Shown one piece after another: positions 1 through 6,914 of a DNA stretch of 11,234 nucleotides (its first letter is position 1; each line of letters begins with the position of its first letter). This DNA comes from an uncultured bacterium (GTDB taxonomy: Bacteria; Actinomycetota; Actinomycetes; S36-B12): NCBI GenBank assembly GCA_903896585.1, contig CAITYI010000165.1:1-11234 (forward strand). The letters are read 5' to 3'. The notes under the pieces are model-generated. The model had not been told where the DNA came from and did no database searches. It was given only the letters and a program-made list of their open reading frames with translations. Made by a program: the position numbers and the translations under genes.

Positions 1-573
1 AGCGAGGAAGATGGCGCCATGGGTGGTGAACACCAGAAGTGTCATGACTCCGAGTGCAATGCTGAACGGATTCAGTAGGTCAAAGAAGTTACCCACAAAG
101 TTGAAGTTACCGGCATTTGCAGGATCCGTTCCTTCGAGTGGCTGGATTGCGGTTCCGCCAATTACATTGCCAAATGCCACCCCAAAGAGGAACGCTGGGA
201 GAACCGACCCGACAAAGATCGCAATATCCCACCGCGACCGCCAGGAGGCGGAGTCTTTTTTGCCTCGGTATTCAAATGCGACACCGCGCATGATTAATGC
301 CAAAAGTAAGACGAAGAACGCGAGGTAAAAGCCACTGAACATGGTGGCGTACCACAGCGGGAATGCCGCAAATGTTGCCCCGCCAGCTACCAAAAGCCAC
401 ACTTCGTTGCCATCCCACACTGGTCCAATGGTGTTGATCATGACCCGACGACGAAGGTCGTCGCGACCAATGACGGGGAGAAGCACCCCGACACCCAGGT
501 CGAAGCCGTCAAGGATGAAGTAGCCAATCCACAACACCGCAATAAGTATGAACCAAACGGTCACGAGATCCAT
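1..573 (-). CDS. cydB: Cytochrome bd oxidase subunit II, 5' part (3' end outside window)
   Basis: Subunit II of the cytochrome bd quinol:O2 oxidoreductase, an integral membrane partner of CydA needed for enzyme assembly. Translating the minus strand from ATG 573 gives 191 residues with no stop before the window edge; the family is about 335-380 residues, so roughly the first half is present. The N-terminus reads MDLVTVWFILIAVLWIGYF followed by LDGFDLGVG, and residues 72-78 read VWDGNEV followed by WLL, both hallmark CydB segments. Several hydrophobic helices are visible (about 5-25, 79-95, 105-122, 130-141, and the last 20 residues). An AGAGGA Shine-Dalgarno (581-586) sits 7 nt before the ATG. 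The gene begins 22 bp after the cydA stop, so the two are almost certainly cotranscribed. Truncation is only the window boundary. Confidence 0.96.
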   Translation of the reverse strand, partial: MDLVTVWFILIAVLWIGYFILDGFDLGVGVLLPVIGRDDLRRRVMINTIGPVWDGNEVWLLVAGGATFAAFPLWYATMFSGFYLAFFVLLLALIMRGVAFEYRGKKDSASWRSRWDIAIFVGSVLPAFLFGVAFGNVIGGTAIQPLEGTDPANAGNFNFVGNFFDLLNPFSIALGVMTLLVFTTHGAIFLA

Positions 574-595
574 GATTTATTCCTCTCAGTTCAAC

Positions 596-2005
596 TCAGT
601 ACGCGAAGTACAGTCGTGGGTCATCAGTTTTTTGCGAGTCGTCATAAGGATCTGCAATGACATCTTCGGGTGGCCCTGCCTTGATGTACTTCAACAGCAG
701 CCCGACTTCAATCACGGCGAGAATCGCGTACACGAGGGTGAATCCAATCAGGCTGATCCATACTTCCGTTGCAGTAGTGAGCGGCGAAACTGCATCGGCG
801 GTTAACTGTTCACCAAACACAATCCAGGGCTGACGCCCCATTTCAGTGAAGATCCAACCGAAAGATGCGGCTAGTAGCGGGCCAAGTAGCACGAAGTACG
901 TCGAATACTTGAACACGGCACCTTTTTGCGGATTGCGGCCACCGCGATAACGCCACAAGGCCCACAGAGCCCACGCGACGCCAAGCATGCCCAATCCGAT
1001 CATCAATCGGAAACTCCAATAGGAGACTGGAACATAGGGGACAAAGTCGCCGGGACCGTATTGACTTTGATAGGCGGCCTGCAAATTATTGATGCCCTGA
1101 ACGGTTCCATTGAAGTCACCGGTGGACAGGAAGGAAAGCAGCCCTGGAACCTCAATGATGGGTGTTGCCGTATCTCCAGATATATCTCCGATTGTCAAAA
1201 TGGAGAAGGGTGTATTGGTTGTGGTTTCAAAGAGCCCTTCCGCAGCCGCCATTTTCATGGGCTGTTGCTCGACCATGATCTTGGAAAACATGTCACCCGT
1301 GATGCTCACGCCCACAGCCGCAAGCAGTGTGACCACCGCACCGGCTTTGACCGCTGAACGGAACACATCGACATTGCGATTCTTGGTCATGAACCACGCA
1401 CCCACGACCGCAACGCCTGTTCCCGCAATGAGGAAGCTGGCCGTCATGGTGTGCAGAAATGCCATGACCGCAGTGTTTTGGAATAACACAGCGCTAATAC
1501 TGTTCAGAACTGCACGACCGGTCTCGGGATCAATGTCGTACCCAACCGGGTGTTGCATCCAAGAGTTGGCTGCCAAAATGAAGTAGGCCGAAAGTAGGGT
1601 TCCCACGGCAGCAGCCCAAATAGTTGCCAGGTGGAGCTTTTTAGGCAGTCGATCCCAACCGAAAATCCACAATCCGAGGAATGTCGACTCCAGGAAGAAC
1701 GCCAACAAGCCCTCCATGGCCAGCGGTGCTCCAAAGACGTCCCCCACGAATCGGGAATACTCGGACCAGTTCATGCCGAACTGGAACTCCTGCACAATTC
1801 CGGTCACCACACCCATGGCAAAGTTGATCAGAAACAACTTTCCAAAGAACTTGGTGAGCTTGAGGTACTTCTCTTTACCTGTTATGTACCAAGCGGTTTG
1901 GAAGCCGGCCACAAACCAGACCAAGCCAAGGGTGATGGGTACAAAGAAGAAGTGGTAGACCGTGGTGATTCCGAATTGCCAGCGCGCAAGATCCAATACA
2001 TCCAT
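596..2005 (-). CDS. cydA: Cytochrome bd oxidase subunit I, short Q-loop type
   Basis: Haem-bearing subunit of cytochrome bd oxidase; it oxidises quinol and reduces O2 to water in the cytoplasmic membrane. From ATG 2005 the protein has 469 residues and starts MDVLDLARWQFG. Key residues line up with E. coli CydA: H18 (haem ligand H19), E98 and E106 (E99, E107) in MEGLLAFFLES, H185 (H186), K251 and E256 of the Q-loop (K252, E257), R333 and M335 (R391, M393), and GRQPW at 390-394. The one-residue offset becomes 58 after the Q-loop start, so this is the short Q-loop form. An in-frame GTG at 2077 would add 24 residues, but the conserved N-terminus and E. coli numbering favour 2005. There is no good Shine-Dalgarno; AAGATT lies 6 nt upstream (2012-2017), weakly matching the leaderless pattern of neighbouring genes. 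Confidence 0.95.
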   Translation of the reverse strand: MDVLDLARWQFGITTVYHFFFVPITLGLVWFVAGFQTAWYITGKEKYLKLTKFFGKLFLINFAMGVVTGIVQEFQFGMNWSEYSRFVGDVFGAPLAMEGLLAFFLESTFLGLWIFGWDRLPKKLHLATIWAAAVGTLLSAYFILAANSWMQHPVGYDIDPETGRAVLNSISAVLFQNTAVMAFLHTMTASFLIAGTGVAVVGAWFMTKNRNVDVFRSAVKAGAVVTLLAAVGVSITGDMFSKIMVEQQPMKMAAAEGLFETTTNTPFSILTIGDISGDTATPIIEVPGLLSFLSTGDFNGTVQGINNLQAAYQSQYGPGDFVPYVPVSYWSFRLMIGLGMLGVAWALWALWRYRGGRNPQKGAVFKYSTYFVLLGPLLAASFGWIFTEMGRQPWIVFGEQLTADAVSPLTTATEVWISLIGFTLVYAILAVIEVGLLLKYIKAGPPEDVIADPYDDSQKTDDPRLYFAY

Positions 2006-2068
2006 GTCCACAATCTTTGTGGCACCTTGTCGGCGCGGATCCCAGAAAATGGCACCTCTTTCAGGGAC

Positions 2069-2074
2069 TAAGGT
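2069..2074 (+). promoter_or_regulatory. Putative -10 box for a leaderless EamA transporter mRNA
   Basis: TAAGGT fits the TANNNT -10 pattern and is followed by 6 nt (CACCTC) and then the ATG at 2081, which would put the transcription start at or next to the start codon. No clear -35 is visible. AAGG inside the same hexamer could instead act as a weak Shine-Dalgarno. Confidence 0.4.
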
Positions 2075-2080
2075 CACCTC

Positions 2081-3043
2081 ATGGCCTCGGACTCGGTAAT
2101 GGACGTTCGCGGCGTTACCGAAGCGCCCATGTCTCGGATCCTCACCCCGCTGATCACGCTTTGGATTGTGTGGGGCTCCACCTATATGGGTATTGCCTTG
2201 GTGGTGCAGTCCATGCCCCCATTAATGGGAGCCGGCACGAGATTCCTTGCCGCCACCGCCGTACTTGCCGTTGTCGTGCTGCTGATTCGCGGACCAGGTG
2301 TTTTTCGGGTAACCGGAGCTCAGTTCCGTGGCGCCGCATTTATGGGTGTCTTCATTCTGTCTGTCGGGATTGGCAGTGTGTCCCTTGCCCAAAGATATGT
2401 ACCTTCCAGTATTGCGGCCCTGATTGTTTCGGTGATGCCTCTCTGGATCATTCTGTTCAGATTAAAAGCGGGTGATCGACCCTCCAGACTGACATTAATG
2501 GGTGTGGGCATTGGACTACTCGGTCTTGGGTTAATGCTGCTTCCCGGAGGAACCAAACCAGTCGGAGGTGCCAGTGCATCCCAAGTTGCTCTCTGGTCAC
2601 TTGCAATTGCCTTCGGGAGTTTCTGCTGGGCGTTTTTTTCCTGGCGGTCTACCCGCTACGAACAACCCAAAGATGCCCTCGTCACCACAGTGATTGAAAT
2701 GCTCACGGCATCAGTGGTGTTGACCGTCATTGGATTCATTTTCGGCGAAAGATGGAACATGTCGGAGTACACAGCCGCATCGTGGGCTGGGTGGGGATTT
2801 TTGGTTATTGCTTCAGCGGTCGCTTACTCAGCATATGTCTGGCTCATTGGTAACGCACCCATGTCATTGGTCTCCACCTACGCATACGTCAACCCGGTTA
2901 TCGCAGTGATTCTTGGGTACTTCATTCTGAGTGAACCGATTACAACAGATGTAATTCTTGGCCTCACAATTGTGGTCGGCGGTGTTGTTCTCGTTGTTTC
3001 AGGTGAGCGACGAACGAAACAATTGATTCAAGAACCTCTATAA
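2081..3043 (+). CDS. EamA/DMT-family transporter
   Basis: Predicted inner-membrane exporter or permease of the drug/metabolite transporter superfamily, 320 residues, the usual length for a two-EamA-domain protein with about ten membrane helices. The first helix holds the family-typical LWIVWGSTYMGIALVVQSMP near residues 27-46. Hydrophobic helices follow at about 55-70, 86-102, 111-125, 139-154 and then in the second half, ending with a long hydrophobic helix (about 290-307) and a charged tail. The second domain contains the typical pattern of S/A-rich helix, then YVNPVIAVILGYFILSEPIT near 267-286. Substrate cannot be predicted from sequence. ATG 2081 is chosen for its -10/AAGG context; ATG 2099 and 2129 are alternatives, the last just before MSRILTP. 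The gene is divergent from cydA and overlaps the ppk2 stop by 6 bp. Confidence 0.88.
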   Translation: MASDSVMDVRGVTEAPMSRILTPLITLWIVWGSTYMGIALVVQSMPPLMGAGTRFLAATAVLAVVVLLIRGPGVFRVTGAQFRGAAFMGVFILSVGIGSVSLAQRYVPSSIAALIVSVMPLWIILFRLKAGDRPSRLTLMGVGIGLLGLGLMLLPGGTKPVGGASASQVALWSLAIAFGSFCWAFFSWRSTRYEQPKDALVTTVIEMLTASVVLTVIGFIFGERWNMSEYTAASWAGWGFLVIASAVAYSAYVWLIGNAPMSLVSTYAYVNPVIAVILGYFILSEPITTDVILGLTIVVGGVVLVVSGERRTKQLIQEPL

Positions 3044-3868
3044 ACCATTTATTGGCAGCAGGGATTCTGCGTATTCCGGAACATAACTATTCAAATTCCG
3101 CGGAGGTCGTTCATACCCAATGGCTTTGGGGCGCTGAGGAATGGTCAACAGTGGTGGCTCAGCGCTGTAATAGTCAACCGAAGACAAAAAATGATGAATA
3201 GAATTTAACCGCGCCCTGCGTTTACAGTCCGCTTCCACGATGTACCACGGAGATTCGGGGGTATCGGTATGAACAAGCATTTCATCTTTCGCTCTCGAAT
3301 AATCCTCCCAACGATTGATGGATTCGACATCCATCGGAGAAAATTTCCATCTGCGCATGGGGTCATCTAGGCGCGACTTGAATCGACGCTCCTGTTCAGC
3401 ATCACTAATACTGAACCAATACTTGCGCAAAATAATTCCGTCTTCAATAAGAAGTCTTTCAAAAATTGGAGTCTGGTGAAGAAAACGCCGATATTCCTCG
3501 GGGGTGCAAAACCCCATCACTTTTTCAACACCCGCACGGTTGTACCACGACCGATCAAAAAAACGCATTTCACCGGCGGGCGGGAGGTGGTGAACATAGC
3601 GCTGGTAGTACCACTCAGTACGTTCGCGCTCGGTAGGTGCAGGCAGCGCAACAATGGTGGCCTGCCTTGGATTCAAGTACTGGGTGAACCGTTTGATTGT
3701 TGAACCTTTACCGGCAGCGTCTCGTCCTTCAAATAAAATGACAACCCGCTTACCCTCAAGTCGGACCCACTCCTGAAAGTTCACCAGTTCGGCTTGAAGC
3801 CGAAATAATTCTGCTTCGTAGATCCGCTTTGGAAAATCAGTCGGATTTTTTCCCGCGTTCTTTGCCAT
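3038..3868 (-). CDS. ppk2: Polyphosphate kinase 2, class I-like
   Basis: Cytoplasmic PPK2 enzyme, transferring phosphate between polyphosphate and nucleotides; class I members mainly make ATP/GTP from ADP/GDP. The 276-residue protein is close to the normal single-domain length. Visible motifs are the Walker A FEGRDAAGKGSTIKR (46-60), the Walker B block FFDRSWYNRAGVE (103-115), WYYQRYVHHLPPAGE (86-100) and a basic lid region with RRFKSRLDDPMRRWKFSPMD (161-180). The EGRDAAGKG form of Walker A resembles class I (ADP-phosphorylating) rather than class III enzymes; this is family-based and untested here. No Shine-Dalgarno precedes ATG 3868; TAATCT lies exactly 6 nt upstream, so the mRNA is probably leaderless. 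The 3' end overlaps the convergent transporter gene by 6 bp, leaving no room for a terminator between them. Confidence 0.94.
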   Translation of the reverse strand: MAKNAGKNPTDFPKRIYEAELFRLQAELVNFQEWVRLEGKRVVILFEGRDAAGKGSTIKRFTQYLNPRQATIVALPAPTERERTEWYYQRYVHHLPPAGEMRFFDRSWYNRAGVEKVMGFCTPEEYRRFLHQTPIFERLLIEDGIILRKYWFSISDAEQERRFKSRLDDPMRRWKFSPMDVESINRWEDYSRAKDEMLVHTDTPESPWYIVEADCKRRARLNSIHHFLSSVDYYSAEPPLLTIPQRPKAIGYERPPRNLNSYVPEYAESLLPINGL

Positions 3869-3874
3869 TTACAT

Positions 3875-3880
3875 AGATTA
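3875..3880 (-). promoter_or_regulatory. Putative -10 box for leaderless ppk2 mRNA
   Basis: On the minus strand TAATCT (TANNNT) is followed by ATGTAA and then the ppk2 ATG at 3868. The 6-nt gap matches that of four other genes in the window. The spacer itself is a start-stop pair, ATG TAA, in frame with ppk2. No TTGACA-like -35 is evident 16-18 bp upstream, where the neighbouring repeat unit lies. Confidence 0.5.
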
Positions 3881-3946
3881 CTCAGGAAAAAGAGATTACT
3901 CAGGAAAGAGAGATTACTCATAACATAAAGATTATTTAGCAAATGA
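3875..3946. repeat. Four-unit 18-bp tandem repeat upstream of ppk2
   Basis: Units start at 3875, 3893, 3911 and 3929, each beginning AGATTA on the plus strand. Unit 1 is AGATTACTCAGGAAAAAG and unit 2 differs from it at one base. Unit 3 keeps the first 10 bases and unit 4 keeps only AGATTA plus scattered matches. On the minus strand each unit presents TAATCT, a -10-like hexamer, so the array is a ladder of four candidate -10 boxes at exact 18-bp spacing pointing at ppk2. It lies in the 142-bp region between the divergent ppk2 and phosphatase genes. Confidence 0.85.
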
Positions 3947-3976
3947 GGAGGGATTCTGTTGAATCTCACATCCCAC

Positions 3977-4004
3977 TTGATTCATCCTGCGTCTTTAGTA
4001 GCCT
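3977..4004 (+). promoter_or_regulatory. Putative promoter for leaderless phosphatase mRNA
   Basis: TTGATT (3977-3982), 16 nt, then TAGCCT (3999-4004), then 6 nt before the GTG at 4011. The -35 matches TTGACA at four of six positions and the -10 fits TANNNT. The predicted start of transcription falls on the start codon, which explains why no properly spaced Shine-Dalgarno is present (AAAGG lies only 2 nt from the GTG). Confidence 0.5.
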
Positions 4005-4010
4005 AAAGGG

Positions 4011-5543
4011 GTGACTTTGAGAAGGCGGGTACTCATTGCCTCGGGATCGGGGTTCGCGCTCATTTTATTGGGATTCGTTATTGTGATCATTCAGTTCAGT
4101 TCCATTTCAAATTCTCAGTCCCGTCTTGACAACGTCCTGTTACCTGCAAGTCAACTCGCCGATTCACTCATTCTTGCTCAAACCTCTGTCTCGGGGGATC
4201 TTTCAGATTACATTCTCACTGGATCAGACGAGGCGCTCGCTAGCTACCAAAGTTCGCTGTCCACAACTTCATCATTGGAAAGTTCCCTCATTGGCGTTTT
4301 AGGCGACAGTGATCCAGCACTCATGGCTCTCGTGGAGAGTTCAACCGCGGCGCAGCGGGCCTGGGTCAGTGCTGATGCTCAACCTGCACTCGATGCCATG
4401 GCAGACGGAAAAAGTGCGAAAGCGGCGCGCATTACCAACAAAATTAGGGCCTCGAGCGCTTATGACTCCATGATCCTTGCCACTAATACTTTGCAGACTG
4501 AAATCGAAAACCAGCGGGCAACCACCGTAAATAACGTGTCCGGTTCAGCTCGAGTTCTCGGGTTTCTCCTGATATTCGGTGGCCTCGTTCTATTGGGCGG
4601 ATTCACTGCCTATTTTGTTCTTTTCCAGAGATGGGTGATTTACCCACTTATGGACATCCGCAAAGACTTGCAATTAGCCACCCGAGACCCCGCGCACACA
4701 CATCCCATTGAGCCACTGGGCCCACCAGAGTTCATCACGCTGGCAAAAGATGCCGAAGGTCTCCGCCGCAAATTGGTGAGCGAGATAGACGATGCAGAGA
4801 CTGCGCGCAAGGGACTCCAACAGGATGCACCGCTTGTTGCCGCAGTGCGAACCGAAATGCAGGTCGATTCTCGGATTCATTGCCCTGGCGTTGCGATTGC
4901 AGGATTGGCGTCCAATGCTGAAGGCTCGCTCGCAGGTGACTACTGGGATTATGTTCCACTTGATGATCATCGAGTTGCTCTCATTGTCGCGGATGTCTCC
5001 GGACACGGCCCAACTTCTAATGTTGTTGCGCTAAGGGTTCGAGCAATCATGAAAGCAGCCATCGCTGAAACTGAGTCATTAGAACAAGCGGTGAAACTTG
5101 CAGCGGCATCAACGCTCACCGATGAACACTTTGTGACGGCAATTCTGATGCTCATCGACACTTCAACAAATTCAATCGAGTGGATCAATGCCGGACATCC
5201 CGCCGCCATCGGGGTTACTCACGACAAAGATGACTTCTATCTGGATATCACCGGCCCCTTGATTTCCGCACTTGGGGGAACCTGGGAGGTGCAGAGTCAT
5301 CCATTTGACCCGGGCGATGTCGTGCTGGGCGTGACCGATGGCTTCCTTGAAGGGCAGGCCCTCACAACGGGTGAATCTGAGGCGGAAAGTGCTTCCATTG
5401 CGCGCATGTTGCGCACCCTGGATGCTCCAATGCGTCGGCAGCCAGAAGAAATAGTCCACCGCCTCGTTTCGCATATTCGTGAGGTTGCTCCGCGCTGGCA
5501 TAGCGATGACACGACCGTGGTGGCAATCAGTCGCTTAGATTAA
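4011..5543 (+). CDS. Membrane-anchored SpoIIE/PP2C-type serine phosphatase with extracellular sensor and HAMP
   Basis: A 510-residue regulatory protein phosphatase. Basic residues (MTLRRR) precede a first membrane helix at about 7-28. Residues 29-180 form a mostly helical extracellular region resembling a CHASE3-type sensor, a second helix spans about 183-205, a HAMP linker about 206-258, and a cytoplasmic PP2C/SpoIIE domain about 275-508. The phosphatase metal-binding motifs all look intact: GDYWDY (309-314, D310/D313), VADVSGHG (326-333, D328), VTDGFLEG (441-448, D443) and SDDTTVVAI (498-506). Such enzymes usually dephosphorylate anti-sigma-factor antagonists in response to stress. No anti-sigma or antagonist gene is adjacent, so its partner is unknown. 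The start is GTG 4011, supported by the charged N-terminus and the -10 box 6 nt upstream. It is divergent from ppk2 and 54 bp ahead of the glycoside hydrolase on the same strand. Confidence 0.93.
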   Translation: MTLRRRVLIASGSGFALILLGFVIVIIQFSSISNSQSRLDNVLLPASQLADSLILAQTSVSGDLSDYILTGSDEALASYQSSLSTTSSLESSLIGVLGDSDPALMALVESSTAAQRAWVSADAQPALDAMADGKSAKAARITNKIRASSAYDSMILATNTLQTEIENQRATTVNNVSGSARVLGFLLIFGGLVLLGGFTAYFVLFQRWVIYPLMDIRKDLQLATRDPAHTHPIEPLGPPEFITLAKDAEGLRRKLVSEIDDAETARKGLQQDAPLVAAVRTEMQVDSRIHCPGVAIAGLASNAEGSLAGDYWDYVPLDDHRVALIVADVSGHGPTSNVVALRVRAIMKAAIAETESLEQAVKLAAASTLTDEHFVTAILMLIDTSTNSIEWINAGHPAAIGVTHDKDDFYLDITGPLISALGGTWEVQSHPFDPGDVVLGVTDGFLEGQALTTGESEAESASIARMLRTLDAPMRRQPEEIVHRLVSHIREVAPRWHSDDTTVVAISRLD

Positions 5544-5585
5544 GAAATCTCTCGGACTGAGTGACTCGCTGAAACGGCTTCATGG

Positions 5586-5591
5586 CAGACT
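5586..5591 (+). promoter_or_regulatory. Putative -10 box for leaderless glycoside hydrolase mRNA
   Basis: CAGACT is followed by AGCCAA (6 nt) and the ATG at 5598. The same CAGACT-N6-start arrangement occurs before the MazG-like gene. A possible weak -35 is TGACTC at 5562-5567, 18 nt upstream. No Shine-Dalgarno is present. Confidence 0.4.
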
Positions 5592-5597
5592 AGCCAA

Positions 5598-6857
5598 ATG
5601 CATAAATCACTCGCCACGACACTCACTGCCGTTCTTGCTGCCGCCCTGATTATCCCCATGGCGATCCCAGCGCAAGCAGCCAAGTTGACTAAACCCACTC
5701 AGAATCTTCAAGGTTCGGTTATTAAAGATGACCTATTCGGTCTCCATGTAAAAGATGAACAAAATGGAGTCTGGCCGACAATTAAATTCGGTTCGCTCCG
5801 CCTGTGGGACAACGACACGGCATGGGCAAATATCGAAACTTCCAAGGGAGTATTTAACTGGACCACCCTGGATAATGCCGTCGCCAATGCGGAGAAGAAT
5901 GGGATGGATGACATCCTGATGGTGCTTTCCGGTACCCCCGCATGGGCCACCGATCAACGCAACCCCGGCGCCCTACCTCGACCCGATGCATCCGGTATGC
6001 CCCGCAATCTCAGTGACTGGGATGACTGGGTCCGCGCCGTTGCCACTCGGTATAAAGGAAGAATAAATAATTACCAACCGTGGAACGAAGCAAATCTGAC
6101 CACCTTCTTTACCGGTACTCCAGCCCAGATGGCCGAGTTGACCGAGCGCACCTATCGCATTGTGAAAAGCATTGATCAAAGTGCCACCGTTGTTGCTCCC
6201 AGTACCGGCACCCGTCTGGGTGGGCCGTTCAAGAAGTTTTATCCGGCATTCCTCCAAGAGCTCAAGCAGCGTAATTGGCCGGTTGACGTGTGGGCCGCCC
6301 ACACCTACCCCGCATCCTTGGGTGATACCAATGATCGGGCGGATCTTGCGAATGCCTGGATTGGTTTCCTCAAAGCCGCCGGCGCTCCCGATTACCCCCT
6401 GTGGGATACCGAAAATAATTATGGCCTCGGTGGACCAGGTCCGAGCAATCCCGAACAGGATATTGAGGGAACACAAGCAGCTGACTGGACCGCGATCACG
6501 TACCTAGATGCAATTCGACTTGGGGTTTCCCGGGTGTACATGTACCAATGGGGACCAAATAATGATCTGTGGGGGATTCAATACAACGACAAGGCACCCG
6601 GTGCGGTTGCCATGAACACCCTGCAAAGTTGGATTGTTGGCAGCACCTACGTCGGTTGCAAGGAGACCGCCCGCAAAGTGACCTGCACCTTCGCTGGCAA
6701 GAACGGTCGCGACCAAATCGTGTACTCCGAACAAGGTCGCAAGTTGTTTAAAGTCAAGAAGGTGTACAAGCAAATGTGCACCCTGGACGGAGTCTGCAAG
6801 GCAGTCCCCGGCAATAAACAGATTCGCACATTTGGACCGGTTCTTCTAACCCGCTAA
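5598..6857 (+). CDS. Secreted clan GH-A-like glycoside hydrolase
   Basis: Likely an exported polysaccharide- or glycoside-cleaving enzyme of 419 residues. Residues 1-28 form a Sec signal peptide: MHK, a hydrophobic core and AQA-A near 25-28. A TIM-barrel-like domain of about 30-350 follows. Its YQPWNEANL segment (159-167) places a candidate acid/base at E164, and WDTENNYG (269-276) places a candidate nucleophile at E272, the spacing expected for strands 4 and 7 of clan GH-A. LRLWDND (68-74) and WAAHTYP (232-238) are further barrel-like motifs. The arrangement recalls GH39/GH5-type enzymes but I cannot assign a family. The last 70 residues are Lys/Arg-rich and hold all four cysteines of the mature protein (C354, C363, C394, C400), suggesting two disulfides in a small separate domain. 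No Shine-Dalgarno; a leaderless start fits. Transcription ends at the hairpin 30 bp after the stop. Confidence 0.85.
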   Translation: MHKSLATTLTAVLAAALIIPMAIPAQAAKLTKPTQNLQGSVIKDDLFGLHVKDEQNGVWPTIKFGSLRLWDNDTAWANIETSKGVFNWTTLDNAVANAEKNGMDDILMVLSGTPAWATDQRNPGALPRPDASGMPRNLSDWDDWVRAVATRYKGRINNYQPWNEANLTTFFTGTPAQMAELTERTYRIVKSIDQSATVVAPSTGTRLGGPFKKFYPAFLQELKQRNWPVDVWAAHTYPASLGDTNDRADLANAWIGFLKAAGAPDYPLWDTENNYGLGGPGPSNPEQDIEGTQAADWTAITYLDAIRLGVSRVYMYQWGPNNDLWGIQYNDKAPGAVAMNTLQSWIVGSTYVGCKETARKVTCTFAGKNGRDQIVYSEQGRKLFKVKKVYKQMCTLDGVCKAVPGNKQIRTFGPVLLTR

Positions 6858-6886
6858 ATCCAGTCATAAATGGCCGGTGCATAAAG

Positions 6887-6914
6887 GGCCGGTGGCTAAC
6901 CCCACCGGCCTTTT
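6887..6914. terminator. Convergent rho-independent terminator
   Basis: GGCCGGTGG (6887-6895), 6-nt loop, CCACCGGCC (6902-6910), then TTTT on the plus strand, a perfect 9-bp GC-rich stem. It ends the glycoside hydrolase transcript. On the minus strand the same hairpin is followed by CTTTAT, so it may also stop the SDR transcript, whose stop codon (6913-6915) touches the T-tract. A second copy of the left arm, GGCCGGTG, lies at 6872-6879. Confidence 0.85.

Noticed and set aside
926..2071. Long plus-strand open frames (926-1357, 1110-1586, 1631-2071) opposite cydA
   Set aside because: They are antisense to an intact CydA whose catalytic residues all align, have no family resemblance and no initiation signals.
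3875..3946. CRISPR-like array
   Set aside because: Units are 18 bp with no spacers; it is a simple tandem repeat.
3781..3969. Minus-strand frame in which the 18-bp repeat encodes repeated LSNL
   Set aside because: It overlaps the ppk2 start in another frame and lacks a ribosome binding site; the repeat makes better sense as a promoter element.
5973..6507. Open frames on both strands inside the glycoside hydrolase (5973-6476 minus, 6172-6507 plus)
   Set aside because: Low-complexity Gly/Ile/Pro-rich translations typical of shadow frames; the plus +1 frame has a signal peptide and catalytic motifs.
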